Below are positions 15,579 through 23,665 of a DNA stretch of 45,625 nt, piece by piece (the first letter of the stretch is position 1; each line of letters starts with the position of its first letter). The DNA is from an uncultured Eubacteriales bacterium. Its GTDB lineage: Bacteria > Bacillota > Clostridia > Oscillospirales > CAG-272. The notes below the pieces were generated by a model. It worked only from the letters and a program-made list of their open reading frames with translations, ran no database searches and was not told where the DNA came from. The translations under genes and the position numbers were made by a program. The stretch is taken from assembly GCA_934433485.1 (NCBI GenBank), contig CAKRZR010000017.1:1-45625 (forward strand), read 5' to 3'.

Positions 15579-16169
15579 ATGATTAAGAATATAATGATTG
15601 TCGGTGTTGGCGGGCAGGGATCCCTGCTTGCCTCCAAGATTCTCGGACGTGCGGCGATGGATGCCGGGTTTGACGTGAAGGTATCCGAGGTGCACGGAAT
15701 GTCGCAGCGGGGCGGCAGCGTGGTGACGTATGTGCGTTACGGAGACGAGAAGATTTATTCGCCGGTGATCGGGGACGGTCAGGCGGATGTGATCCTGAGC
15801 TTTGAGCTGCTGGAGGCGGCGCGGTGGCTGCGGTGTCTGAAGATCGGCGGGGTGATCGTGACGTCCACGCAGGAGATCAATCCGATGCCGGTGATCACGG
15901 GCGCGGCGGAATATCCGGCGGAGCTTGTAGAAAAGATGATGGCGCTCGGCGTGGACATACGCGCGTTTGACACGCTGGCGATCGCGCGGGAGGCGGGCAG
16001 CGAAAAGGCGTCGAACGTGGCGCTGATCGGCTTGGCGGACCGGGTACTGGGCTTTGACGGCGAGATTCTGCGCTCCGCGGTGCTGGCGTGCGTGCCGGAG
16101 AAGGCGCGGGAAATCAACGCGCGTGCGTTCGATATGGCGTACGCGAAGGCGGAGACGGCAAATGCTTGA
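15579..16169 (+). CDS. iorB: indolepyruvate:ferredoxin oxidoreductase, beta subunit
   Basis: The 196-residue protein is the gamma-domain (POR_gamma) subunit that pairs with IorA. It opens IKNIMIVGVGGQGSLLASKI, where GVGGQG is the family motif, and carries VSEVHGMSQRGGSVVTYVRY, also diagnostic. The length is normal for a single-domain IorB. It lies 246 bp after iorA with repeat copy E in between, where most genomes have the two genes nearly touching. The start at 15579 follows GAGGTAAAC. The next gene overlaps its end by eight bases. Confidence 0.95.
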   Translation: MIKNIMIVGVGGQGSLLASKILGRAAMDAGFDVKVSEVHGMSQRGGSVVTYVRYGDEKIYSPVIGDGQADVILSFELLEAARWLRCLKIGGVIVTSTQEINPMPVITGAAEYPAELVEKMMALGVDIRAFDTLAIAREAGSEKASNVALIGLADRVLGFDGEILRSAVLACVPEKAREINARAFDMAYAKAETANA

Positions 16170-16719
16170 CCTGCTGTCGCTGCAGAAGCACTTTATTCTG
16201 GCGCACCTGCGGCCGGGCGACCGTGCGGTGGATTTCACGATGGGCAACGGCTACGACACGGTATTTCTGTCGCAGACGGTCGGGGAGCGCGGCGAGGTCA
16301 CAGCGTTCGACATACAACCTGCGGCGCTCCGGCACACGGCGGAGAATCTGCGGAAGAACTGCTGTCCGGACAACTGGCGGCTGCTCTGTGTATCGCACGA
16401 CCGGGCTGCCGAATACGTGCGCGGTGGGATCAAGGCGGGGATGTTCAATCTGGGCTATCTCCCCGGCAACGGCAACAAATCCCTGACGACGAAGCGCGCT
16501 ACGACGCTGCCCGCGGTGCAAAGTGCCGTCGAGATGCTGGCGCCGGACGGCGTCCTGCTCGTTGCGGTCTATCCTGGGCACGCGGAAGGCGCGCTGGAGG
16601 GACAGCTGCTCGCGGAATATTTCGCCTCCCTGTCGCGCTTCCAGTACACAGTCGCCCAGTTCCGTATGCTCAATTCCCCCGAAAGCCCCTATTTCCACGT
16701 GATCGAAAAGCACGAATAG
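16162..16719 (+). CDS. mnmM: MnmM/YtqB-type tRNA methyltransferase
   Basis: The 185-residue class I SAM-dependent methyltransferase has motif I AVDFTMGNGYDTVFLS, motif II-like VTAFDIQPAAL and the family-specific FNLGYLPGNGNKSLTT, as in Bacillus subtilis YtqB (Pfam rRNA_methylase, PF06962). YtqB/MnmM methylates 5-aminomethyl-2-thiouridine at the tRNA wobble position. The ATG at 16162 overlaps the iorB stop by eight bases, which suggests translational coupling; longer upstream frames lie inside iorB. Its link to indolepyruvate oxidation is not obvious, and co-location may be simple operon sharing. The family is clear; the tRNA substrate is inferred from the family. Confidence 0.85.
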   Translation: MLDLLSLQKHFILAHLRPGDRAVDFTMGNGYDTVFLSQTVGERGEVTAFDIQPAALRHTAENLRKNCCPDNWRLLCVSHDRAAEYVRGGIKAGMFNLGYLPGNGNKSLTTKRATTLPAVQSAVEMLAPDGVLLVAVYPGHAEGALEGQLLAEYFASLSRFQYTVAQFRMLNSPESPYFHVIEKHE

Positions 16720-17165
16720 GGGGATGCGGGGAGACGCGGGGAACGCGGCTTTTGAAAAAGCCTGGCAAAGCTTTTATAAAGGGATTGGGGATGGATATAG
16801 TTTGTGCAGGTCCGACTGCTTACCAATATGAGTGATCCGTTCCCTGAGAAAATCGTTCGCGAGCGGCTCCCATGAGTTTAGCTTGCTAAACTCCGGGATC
16901 CGCACACTACGGGGAGAGATTGCGGACGTTAAGGAGTAGAAAAATGTGCGGTAAAATCCCCGTTTCTCCGCCCTAATGACCGCAATCTCTCCAAATAGAC
17001 GGCGGATGGCTCCGTCCAGCCGCCCCAGAACGATCTCCTGCGGACTTGGATGTAACCAAATTGGTACGCACACGGACTTGCACAAACTCCACCCATCCAT
17101 TCCCTTTTCATAAAAGTTCTTGCTAAGCTTCTTTCAAGAAGCGTCCCCGTTCCCCCGCATCCCCT
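16720..17165 (+). repeat. modular palindromic intergenic repeat, copy F (largest, both arms and long core)
   Basis: The left arm starts GGGGAACGCGG with a GGCTTTT/AAAAGCC cassette, AAGCTTTTATAAAGGG, then AGTTTGTGCAGGTCCG (to about 16815). The core carries ATCGTTCGCGAGCGGCTCCC, the palindrome GAGTTTAGCTTGCTAAACTC, then a second inverted pair: GGAGAGATTGCGG (16912) with CCGCAATCTCTCC (near 16980-16993). The right arm begins CGGACTTGCACAAACT (17072 on) and ends with a CTTCTTTCAAGAAG cassette and CCCCGTTCCCCC. It fills the whole gap between mnmM and the carboxypeptidase gene; no other gene is seen there. Confidence 0.8.
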
Positions 17166-17192
17166 TTTTTATCAATACAGGAGTACTATACC

Positions 17193-18671
17193 ATGAACCG
17201 AGATCCAAGAAACAGAAGAATGACCGAGGCGGAGTATCGGGCGTATCGGAGGCGGCAGGCGGCGATGGCGGACAGGCGGCGGCACGAGGCGGAAATGCGG
17301 CGGATGATGGAGAAACGCGCGAAGGTGCAGCGGCGCAAGGAGGCACGGCGCGTATTTTTCGGTCGTCTGCTGGTATTCGGGATCGTACTGGGAGTACTCC
17401 TCCTGCTGGCGGTCGGTGCGTTTTTGATCTTCTTCCACCACACGCCGGACGCGGTATCTGAGAAATCCGTGACGTACACCTACGGCGGCAGAACGGTGCG
17501 CAAGGCGGATTTTGACACCGCGTACGCCGGCGGCACGTATTACCTGTGCTTCCAGGATCTCGCGGACTATCTCGACCTCACCGAAGTGGGAACGGCAGAG
17601 GAACGCCGGTTCCTGTTCGCCGAGCCGGACGAGACGGACACCGCAGGCTCCGGCAGCGAGGAGTACATCCGGTTCCCGGCAGGGCAGTCCACTGCCATTG
17701 TCAACGGGCAGGAGGTGCATCTGGCGGGGGAAACGCGGCTTGTCGGCGAGGAGATCTGGGTCAGCACGGACGTTGTTTCGCAGATCATGCAGAACCTGTC
17801 CCTCCAGGTCGAGGATAGCACTGTCGCCATCGCCCGCATTGCCGATCCGGCAACCGAGACCGACGCGGACGGGAAGGCGCTCTCCGATAAGATCACCTAC
17901 CTGCAGGCGTCGTTCCGGCTCAAGTCCGTCGCGCCGATGGAGACCATTCCCGAGGGACAGGCGAACGTACCCGGCGGCACCACCACCATCGATCCCGACA
18001 CCGGCGAGGAGGTCACGGACGAGATCCCCGTATTTTCCACCGATCTCTCCGCCTATGAGCAGTACATGAATCCCGAAAACCGCGACGATTATCTCATTCT
18101 GGTCAACACGCAAAACACCTTAACGAGCGCCTACGAGCCGGACGACCTGGTGGACGTTTCGCAAACCGCGTCCGGCAGAGCCACCCAGCGTCTGCGCAGG
18201 ATCGCCGCCAAAGCCCTCGACGCTCTGTACAGCGAGATGCGCGCTGCCGGGTACACCACTGTGGCAGTCAACAGCGGTTTCCGTACCTACAATTACCAGG
18301 CGATGCTCTTTGAGACGTACACCGGCAACGAGATGGCAAAGAACCCCGATCTGACGCAGGCGGAGGCGGAGGCGATCGTTCTCACGTACTCGACCCGACC
18401 GGGCACCAGCGAGCACCAGACCGGTCTCGCCGTCGATATGGACATCGGCAGCGCGTTTTCGACGGATTTCCAGTACACGGCGGAATACCAGTGGCTGTGC
18501 GACAACGCATGGAAGTTCGGCTTCATTCTGCGCTTCCCGGACGACAAGACGGACATCACCACGATCAGCTTCGAGCCGTGGCACTGGCGTTTCGTAGGCC
18601 GCTACCACGCCAAGCGTATCATGGACGCCGGCGTATGCTTAGAAGAATACGTTGCTGAATTGAACGGGTGA
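17193..18671 (+). CDS. VanY-like D-alanyl-D-alanine carboxypeptidase (peptidase M15), membrane anchored
   Basis: The 492-residue protein has a very Arg-rich cytoplasmic tail (1-54), one membrane span (about 55-81) and an extracellular part. Residues 90-240 resemble a copper-amine-oxidase-N-like wall module, and residues about 290-492 form the M15B peptidase domain. The zinc and catalytic residues are visible in SEHQTGLAVDMD (about 406-417, His408 and Asp415) and EPWHWRFVG (about Glu461 and His464). VanY-type enzymes trim the terminal D-Ala from cell-wall pentapeptides. There are no van resistance genes around it, so this is probably normal wall maturation. It stands alone between two repeat copies. 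Confidence 0.88.
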   Translation: MNRDPRNRRMTEAEYRAYRRRQAAMADRRRHEAEMRRMMEKRAKVQRRKEARRVFFGRLLVFGIVLGVLLLLAVGAFLIFFHHTPDAVSEKSVTYTYGGRTVRKADFDTAYAGGTYYLCFQDLADYLDLTEVGTAEERRFLFAEPDETDTAGSGSEEYIRFPAGQSTAIVNGQEVHLAGETRLVGEEIWVSTDVVSQIMQNLSLQVEDSTVAIARIADPATETDADGKALSDKITYLQASFRLKSVAPMETIPEGQANVPGGTTTIDPDTGEEVTDEIPVFSTDLSAYEQYMNPENRDDYLILVNTQNTLTSAYEPDDLVDVSQTASGRATQRLRRIAAKALDALYSEMRAAGYTTVAVNSGFRTYNYQAMLFETYTGNEMAKNPDLTQAEAEAIVLTYSTRPGTSEHQTGLAVDMDIGSAFSTDFQYTAEYQWLCDNAWKFGFILRFPDDKTDITTISFEPWHWRFVGRYHAKRIMDAGVCLEEYVAELNG

Positions 18672-18679
18672 TACTGTGG

Positions 18680-19022
18680 CTGGGGAACGGGGGAACGGTC
18701 GCTTTTGGGAAATGGAAGAATGCCTTGGCATTCTTCCGGGGAAATCAAAGATTTCTCCCAGCTCCGCAAAACTTTTATTAGGGGGATGGATTGGATTTTG
18801 TTTGTGCAAGTCCGACTGCTCACCAATGTGAGCGATCCTCAGCCCGGCGGAGATCGCTCGCGAACGATACCCGTCGGGCTAAGGACGGAGCTATATTGGT
18901 GCGCACACGGATTTGCACAAACTCCACCCATCACCAATCACCTTTATAAAAGTTCTTGCACAGGCTGGAACGAACAAGTTCGTTCTCAAGAAGCCGCGTT
19001 CCCCTTCGTCCCCCTCGCCCAT
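18680..19022 (+). repeat. modular palindromic intergenic repeat, copy G (both arms, mixed cassettes)
   Basis: The left arm has GGGGAACGGTCGC, a GAATGCC/GGCATTC hairpin, a GGGAAATC/GATTTCTCCC hairpin and GCAAAACTTTTATTAGG, then TTTGTGCAAGTCCG (to about 18820). The core has TGCTCACCAAT, GAGCGATCCTCAGCCCGGCG and CTCGCGAACG. The right arm starts CGGATTTGCACAAACT and carries the GAACGAAC/GTTCGTTC cassette and CGCGTTCCCC. Left and right arms therefore hold different cassette types within one element. Confidence 0.8.
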
Positions 19023-19056
19023 ACCCCAGAATAGCAAAAATCCAAAAGGAGGAGCC

Positions 19057-20454
19057 ATGCAGAATACCAGTCAGACGGAGCAGCTGGAGCATGGCATCAT
19101 TTTTCCGCTTGTGGTACGGCTGATCGTACCGGCGGTGGTGGCGCAGCTTGTAACGTTTCTATACAACATCGTGGACCGGATGTACGTCGCGGGATTGGCG
19201 GACGGCGGTATGGACGCGCTGGCGGCTCTCGGGATCGTGCTGCCTGTGACGCTGATTTTGACCGCGTTCGCGCATCTTGTCGGACTGGGCGGCGCGCCTC
19301 GTGCGGGGATCCGGATGGGCGAGAGCCATTTTGACGAGGCGAACCGGATCTTCAATACCGCTTTCACCCTGCTGAACATCATCGGACTCGCGGCGGGCGT
19401 TGTGACCTTTGCGCTGGCACGGGAGATCGTTCTGTGGTTCGGCTGCCCGGTTGCCTCCGTCGCGTACGCGGTGTCATACCTGCGTATTTACGCGTGCGGC
19501 TCGCTGTTCGCCATGTTCGCGCAGGGGCTCAACCCGTTCATCCTCACGCAGGGCTATTCCGGGCTTGCCATGGCGACCGTGCTGTGCGGCGCTGTGCTGA
19601 ATATCGCGCTTGATCCGCTGTTTATCTACGTGTTCGATATGGGTGTGGCAGGCTCCGCGCTTGCGACGGTGCTTTCGCAGATCGTCTCCTGCGCGTGCAT
19701 ATTCGGATTCTTCTTCTCGAAAAAATCCCTGTTCCGCCTCCGCCTGCCCGATATGAAGCTGTCCGGCGCGCGCGTGTGGTCGATTTTTTCCCTCGGCGTC
19801 ACACCGTTTGTCATGACGATCACGGAATGCGCGATCCAGATCGTGTTCAACGTGTGCCTCAAGCGCGCCACCGGCAGCGACGGTGATTATACCGCCGCAC
19901 TGACCGTCATGCTCTCCGCGCTGCAGCTCATCTCCCTGCCGCTCAACGGGATCGGTCACGGTATGCAGCCGTTTGTGAGCTATAACTACGGTCGCGGCAG
20001 CGAATCCCGCCTGAAACGCGGCATCGGCTACGCTACGGCGATCGCGTTCCTTTACTGCGTGACCGTCTGGTCGTTTTCCATGCTGTGTCCGTGGGTCTGG
20101 GCGCGCCTGTTTTCCGCGTCGGACCGCGTGACGGAGATTGTGACCGCGCACTGTCCCCACTTCCTCTTCGGCTCGATCATGTTCTTCGTCCAGATGTCCC
20201 TGCAGAACATCAACGTCGCGTTGGGGCAGGCAAAATCCGCCCTCTGCCTCGCCGTCATGCGTAAGGTCGTCATCCTCATTCCCCTGTGCGTTATCCTGAC
20301 CCACTTCCTCGGCTACCGCGGCGTGTACCTTTCCGAGGGGATCGCCGACCTCGTCGCCGGGATCATCACCGCGTGCGTCATCGGATATACGTTTCCCCGG
20401 ATCTTCCGCAGGCGCGCGGAGGAGGTGCGGGAGAAAATGGGGGAGGAGAAGTGA
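19057..20454 (+). CDS. MATE-family exporter (NorM/DinF group)
   Basis: The 465-residue membrane protein has twelve predicted spans and MATE patterns: IVPAVVAQLVTFLYNIVDRM at helix 1, GGAPRAGIRMGESHFDEANR after helix 2, and LPLNGIGHGMQPFVSYNYG in the second half, equivalent to the first-half helix pair. The length is normal. It is only distantly similar to the exporter at 3.7 kb, so the two are not a recent duplication. The ATG at 19057 follows AAAGGAGGAG. It probably uses a cation gradient to expel a drug or metabolite; the substrate is unknown. A short conserved-type gene follows within 50 bp. Confidence 0.88.
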   Translation: MQNTSQTEQLEHGIIFPLVVRLIVPAVVAQLVTFLYNIVDRMYVAGLADGGMDALAALGIVLPVTLILTAFAHLVGLGGAPRAGIRMGESHFDEANRIFNTAFTLLNIIGLAAGVVTFALAREIVLWFGCPVASVAYAVSYLRIYACGSLFAMFAQGLNPFILTQGYSGLAMATVLCGAVLNIALDPLFIYVFDMGVAGSALATVLSQIVSCACIFGFFFSKKSLFRLRLPDMKLSGARVWSIFSLGVTPFVMTITECAIQIVFNVCLKRATGSDGDYTAALTVMLSALQLISLPLNGIGHGMQPFVSYNYGRGSESRLKRGIGYATAIAFLYCVTVWSFSMLCPWVWARLFSASDRVTEIVTAHCPHFLFGSIMFFVQMSLQNINVALGQAKSALCLAVMRKVVILIPLCVILTHFLGYRGVYLSEGIADLVAGIITACVIGYTFPRIFRRRAEEVREKMGEEK

Positions 20455-20502
20455 AAAAGGGGAAAGTGGCGGAACAGATCGAAATTGTGTAGGAGGACTA
20501 TA

Positions 20503-20673
20503 ATGGAAATACATCTTTATGATAGAGTGCTTCTGAAAAACGGATTAGAGGCATCCATCGTGGAGATCCTCGGCGACGGCGCGTGCTTTATCGCGGACAT
20601 TGATACACCGCATGGGACGGAAACGGACGATGTGTATCCGGAGGATATTGAAAAGGTCATTCGCGAGGCATAA
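20503..20673 (+). CDS. small DUF4926-like protein
   Basis: The 56-residue protein reads IHLYDRVLLKNGLEASIVEI, then DIDTPHGTETDDVYPEDIEKVI. This resembles the small acidic beta-rich DUF4926/KOW-like proteins (LYDRV start, acidic C-terminal half). AGGAGG lies ideally before the ATG at 20503, so it is likely translated. It follows the MATE gene by 48 bp and may be co-transcribed. The IS110 remnant begins directly after it. Function unknown. Confidence 0.6.
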   Translation: MEIHLYDRVLLKNGLEASIVEILGDGACFIADIDTPHGTETDDVYPEDIEKVIREA

Positions 20674-20689
20674 AAAAGCACGGGTACCA

Positions 20690-21465
20690 CATCAGAAACA
20701 AGGTCAACCTCCGGGATATCTTTTTCGGCGGTTGAGAGAATCAATGACATCAGATTTGCCTTGCAGAGTTCAAGCACATCCATATGGGAGCGGATAATCC
20801 GCAGTTTTTCAGCTTGCTTGGCACACATTTCACCGTCAACGGCGGCAAGGACTTCCTCATCGGTTGCTTTCATGCCTTTGGTACGAAAGACAGACACATC
20901 GGAGATTTTCTCCGACGGATTGGCGAGGATATGACCGATAATGTTGGAGGAAGCTTTACCGAAGACATCGGAGAAAACGCTGTCAAGTTTCAGATTGGAA
21001 ACGGTCAGACAATTCTGGGCACGGTTCTTTTCACCTGTGGTATAGCTTGTGAGTTTGACGTTGTAGCGTACAAGGTCACGAAGCTGACAGATGTCGGCAG
21101 GAGGAATGAAGCTGCCGGAAACAAGGTCGTGCTTGAAAATGTCGGCAATCCACTTAGCATCCTTTTTTGTCGGTTTTCTTGCCGCGAATCGCTTTGACAT
21201 ATTTGGGGTGTGCCAGAACGATTTTGCAGTCTGATTCAAGGATGTTGTAAATTGGAATCCAGTACTTTCCCGTGCTTTCCATACAGACATCGCGGCAGTT
21301 GTTCTGTAAAAGCCACGATAACAGCTCCCGCAAACCTTTTGTAAAGGTTGAGAAGCGATGACTTTTGTAGGTCGTGATTCCGTTCTCTGTCGTTGCAATA
21401 CAGGCGAAAACGAAGTCACGTTGGACATCCAGTCCACAGCAAATGGGATAAACGATTTTGAGCAT
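20690..21465 (-). pseudogene. IS110-family transposase, frameshifted and truncated
   Basis: The N-terminal frame (21465 down to 21154) reads CGLDVQRDFVFACIATTENG, CMESTGKYWIPIYNILE and LAHPKYVKAIRGKKTDKKGC, which is the DEDD RuvC-like domain of IS110 transposases. At about 21158 the frame shifts: the next frame continues PTKKDAKWIADIFKHDLV, then RDLVRYNVKLTSYTTGEKNR and ends near IPEVDLVSDVVPV. The C-terminal transposase_20 domain with its catalytic serine is missing, so the gene is cut off at about 20690 next to the small DUF4926-like gene. The first half and the upstream region look well preserved, which suggests recent decay. Confidence 0.85.
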
Positions 21466-21511
21466 AGTACTTTCCTTCCTCTCAAAGTATTTGAGAAAAC
21501 AGGCATTGACT

Positions 21512-21601
21512 GACCGCTCGCTGAAAAACGAGTAGTTTGTCTCTCCAAAGATAAGATTACGGGGTACGATGCCCCACAGATTTGTGCTTGAAAGAGCGGT
21601 C
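21512..21601 (-). ncRNA. candidate IS110 bridge-RNA region
   Basis: Upstream of the IS110 transposase start (47 bases away on the minus strand) lies a region closed by a perfect 8-bp inverted repeat, GACCGCTC (21512-21519) and GAGCGGTC (21594-21601). Inside are GGGG/CCCC (21561-21575) and an overlapping CTCG/CGAG hairpin. Some IS110-family elements encode a bridge RNA from the non-coding end upstream of the recombinase. Position and structure fit; loop-to-target pairing cannot be tested here because the element's ends are not resolved. Confidence 0.35.
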
Positions 21602-21949
21602 GGTACACATAAAAATGCGGTTCAGCGCGTGCTGTGCCCACTCACCTCCACGTACTCTGTAGTGTACCTGTTTCCTCAAGCATATTTTAACACATAATTT
21701 TGAAGTCTGCGTTACGGCATTCGGGTTTCATTACCTTTTGTGCCTTGAGCGCAGCGAAAGGAATGGTCACAAAAAAAAATGGACGATGCCCTGTCCGAAC
21801 TGGAGCCTGATCCGTGGAAAACTCGACATCCTGTGGGGCGCTGGCTGGGATTTGTGATTTGGGGTAGGATGTGTTTACGCAATGGGGTTGACAAGGCCTC
21901 TACTCGAGGAATACCTCCAATTTCTTTGTCCTTTTTCTCTGCTTTAACA

Positions 21950-21987
21950 TAAAACAAAGCCCATCTCTTGCTTGAGTTGGGCTTTGT
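21950..21987 (-). terminator. terminator downstream of the GNAT/GH110-like genes
   Basis: On the minus strand ACAAAGCCCA and TGGGCTTTGT form a perfect 10-bp stem followed by TTTATG. It lies about 90 bases after the GH110-like stop. From 21602 to 21950 I see no gene. Confidence 0.6.
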
Positions 21988-21997
21988 CAGTAATCTG

Positions 21998-22023
21998 AAG
22001 GATGGAGTTTCTCTATCCTTTTT
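21998..22023 (+). terminator. plus-strand terminator-like hairpin
   Basis: AAGGATGGAG and CTCTATCCTT form a stem with a three-base loop, followed by TTTTT. It would block read-through from the IS110 side. Confidence 0.45.
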
Positions 22024-22075
22024 GGTATATGTGGAATTGGATTTTGAAAAGCTTAGACGTATGATCTTACTTGAA

Positions 22076-23665
22076 TCAATCAAACCCTGCATCCATGCCG
22101 TCATCGCGGATCCACTCCTTCGCTGTATTGCGGTATGTATTTTCCATCAGGTGCAGTTCGTCTGCTCCTTGTGACGAGATTCCGATCCGGCAGTTTTCAA
22201 AGGTGTTGCCTGTGACCTGGATATTCCGATGACGCACATCCGATTCTGCCGGGCGTTCCGAAAAAATCCGTATGCCAGTGTCCATATCGGAAAAGACATT
22301 GTCCAGGATAGTCAAATCCCGTACGCAGCCGGACACGCTCCAATAGCGTATCAGATCGTTGACAAGCAGTGCCTTGCATTGTGAAACCATATTGTGCGCA
22401 AAGACCATTTTCCCTGCCGAGGATAGGCGTATTGCCGGAAAGTTTTGGAATGTACAGCCGGTGATCTCCACATCCGGTGTTCGAGCACGGTTTTCAAGAA
22501 TATCTCCCGGCGCCAAAAGTCCGCATAGCGGCTCTTGTGTTTCGAGGTACAACAACGCCGGGTCGTCCCGTCTATAGGAGCGGCGGATGGTAATCTTTCC
22601 TTTTTCCCGATAGGTCGTGCCGTCTGTAATCACAACTGTGTCACCCGGAAAATACGGATTGGTCCCTGCCTGCGACGGATGCACCATACGCACTTCCGCT
22701 TTGCATGTGTCCGTGACCGCATCGACCCGGGAATAAAAACCATGGATGCTTAAAGCGTCGTCTACGGAACGGTCGATCCGGCAATCCTCCATTTTCACAA
22801 GACCCGAAAAATTTGTGAGCAGTACTGCGTCTGCCGTCGTCGCATAGAGTCCGTCGTCGCCGGGATCCACAACATACCGCCGCAGTGTCAGGTTTTCCGC
22901 GCACTGACCGACAATGCCCATACCCGGACCATGGAATATGCGCACATCCTCGATTATGGTATCGCGACATCGCTCCAAAAAGATTACATCGTTTTCCCGC
23001 AGTTCATCATAGCTTACAAGAACCCGTTTGCCAATCGGAAGAGGCATACGCTCACTTCCCGCACGATATCGGAAAAAGATTCCGTGCGGCACTTCCATGG
23101 CGTCGCAGAACACAAAAGGCGCCGGCGCGTTGTCTGTCGCGAACAGAATGTCCCCACAGGCAAGGTAACCGTGCCATGTACGTCCCTCCAGAAAAAAACG
23201 GCGCTCTCTTGATGAAAACACCTCTATACCCGCAGAAACGCAGAGATTGCCTTGGGCATTTGTGTGACAATACTCGTGATCCATTGCAAGCAGAAATCCA
23301 GTATTGTCCGCAGCGGAAACGTGCGCTTCTATACAAAGCGGGAATGCGTAATCCACAGAAAAGCCACGCATAGTTATACCTGTGCAGTCCTGCAGAACAA
23401 ATGGAAATACACGGTCGTGAAACAGAAAGTGCGCACCGTCTCCGAGGATCGTCACGTTTTTGACGCGCAGCAGCGGGAAAACCACACGTTTGTCTCCGTT
23501 GCGGTTACAGCCCGGATAGAAGCAGCCTGTATACGTACCGTCCATATAAAAATCATAAATACCTTGTGCAAATTCGATTGTGGTGCCATCCGCGATTTGC
23601 CGCAGAGCTTCCACTACTTCCGGGGTACGGTTCTGACCGTTGGGAGTGAAGCGTATGGTTTTCAT
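22076..23665 (-). CDS. GH110-like right-handed beta-helix glycosidase, copy 1
   Basis: The 529-residue protein has repeated beta-helix coils (VKNVTILGDGAHFLFHDRVF, DTIIEDVRIFHGPGMGIVGQ, RDLTILDNVFSDMDTGIRIF). The pair Asp302-Asp303 lies in DRSVDDALSIHGFY, the region where GH110 alpha-1,3-galactosidases keep catalytic acids. There is no signal peptide, so it would act in the cytoplasm or after release. The start at 23665 is chosen because GGAGAG is well placed and the ATG overlaps the GNAT stop (ATGA), which implies coupled translation. It is a distant paralog of the protein at 32.2 kb. GH110 members remove terminal alpha-galactose, as on blood-group B antigens; activity here is inferred. Confidence 0.7.
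   Translation of the reverse strand: MKTIRFTPNGQNRTPEVVEALRQIADGTTIEFAQGIYDFYMDGTYTGCFYPGCNRNGDKRVVFPLLRVKNVTILGDGAHFLFHDRVFPFVLQDCTGITMRGFSVDYAFPLCIEAHVSAADNTGFLLAMDHEYCHTNAQGNLCVSAGIEVFSSRERRFFLEGRTWHGYLACGDILFATDNAPAPFVFCDAMEVPHGIFFRYRAGSERMPLPIGKRVLVSYDELRENDVIFLERCRDTIIEDVRIFHGPGMGIVGQCAENLTLRRYVVDPGDDGLYATTADAVLLTNFSGLVKMEDCRIDRSVDDALSIHGFYSRVDAVTDTCKAEVRMVHPSQAGTNPYFPGDTVVITDGTTYREKGKITIRRSYRRDDPALLYLETQEPLCGLLAPGDILENRARTPDVEITGCTFQNFPAIRLSSAGKMVFAHNMVSQCKALLVNDLIRYWSVSGCVRDLTILDNVFSDMDTGIRIFSERPAESDVRHRNIQVTGNTFENCRIGISSQGADELHLMENTYRNTAKEWIRDDGMDAGFD

Noticed and set aside
17193..18671. Carboxypeptidase as part of a vancomycin-resistance cluster
   Set aside because: No VanH, VanA-type ligase, VanX or two-component system nearby; flanks are repeats and an exporter gene.
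15345..19022. Short frames inside the repeat arms (for example near 18602-18826 and 18705-19034) with similar peptides
   Set aside because: The similarity comes from the DNA repeat itself. Frames differ between copies, run in both directions and have no ribosome sites.
1690..19022. Repeats as a CRISPR array or as rRNA/tRNA fragments
   Set aside because: Copies are kilobases apart, have no regular spacers and no cas genes, and no tRNA cloverleaf or rRNA signature was seen.
21712..22104. 130-codon minus-strand frame between the IS110 remnant and the GH110-like gene
   Set aside because: It runs through two terminator hairpins, shares no family motif and has no ribosome site.
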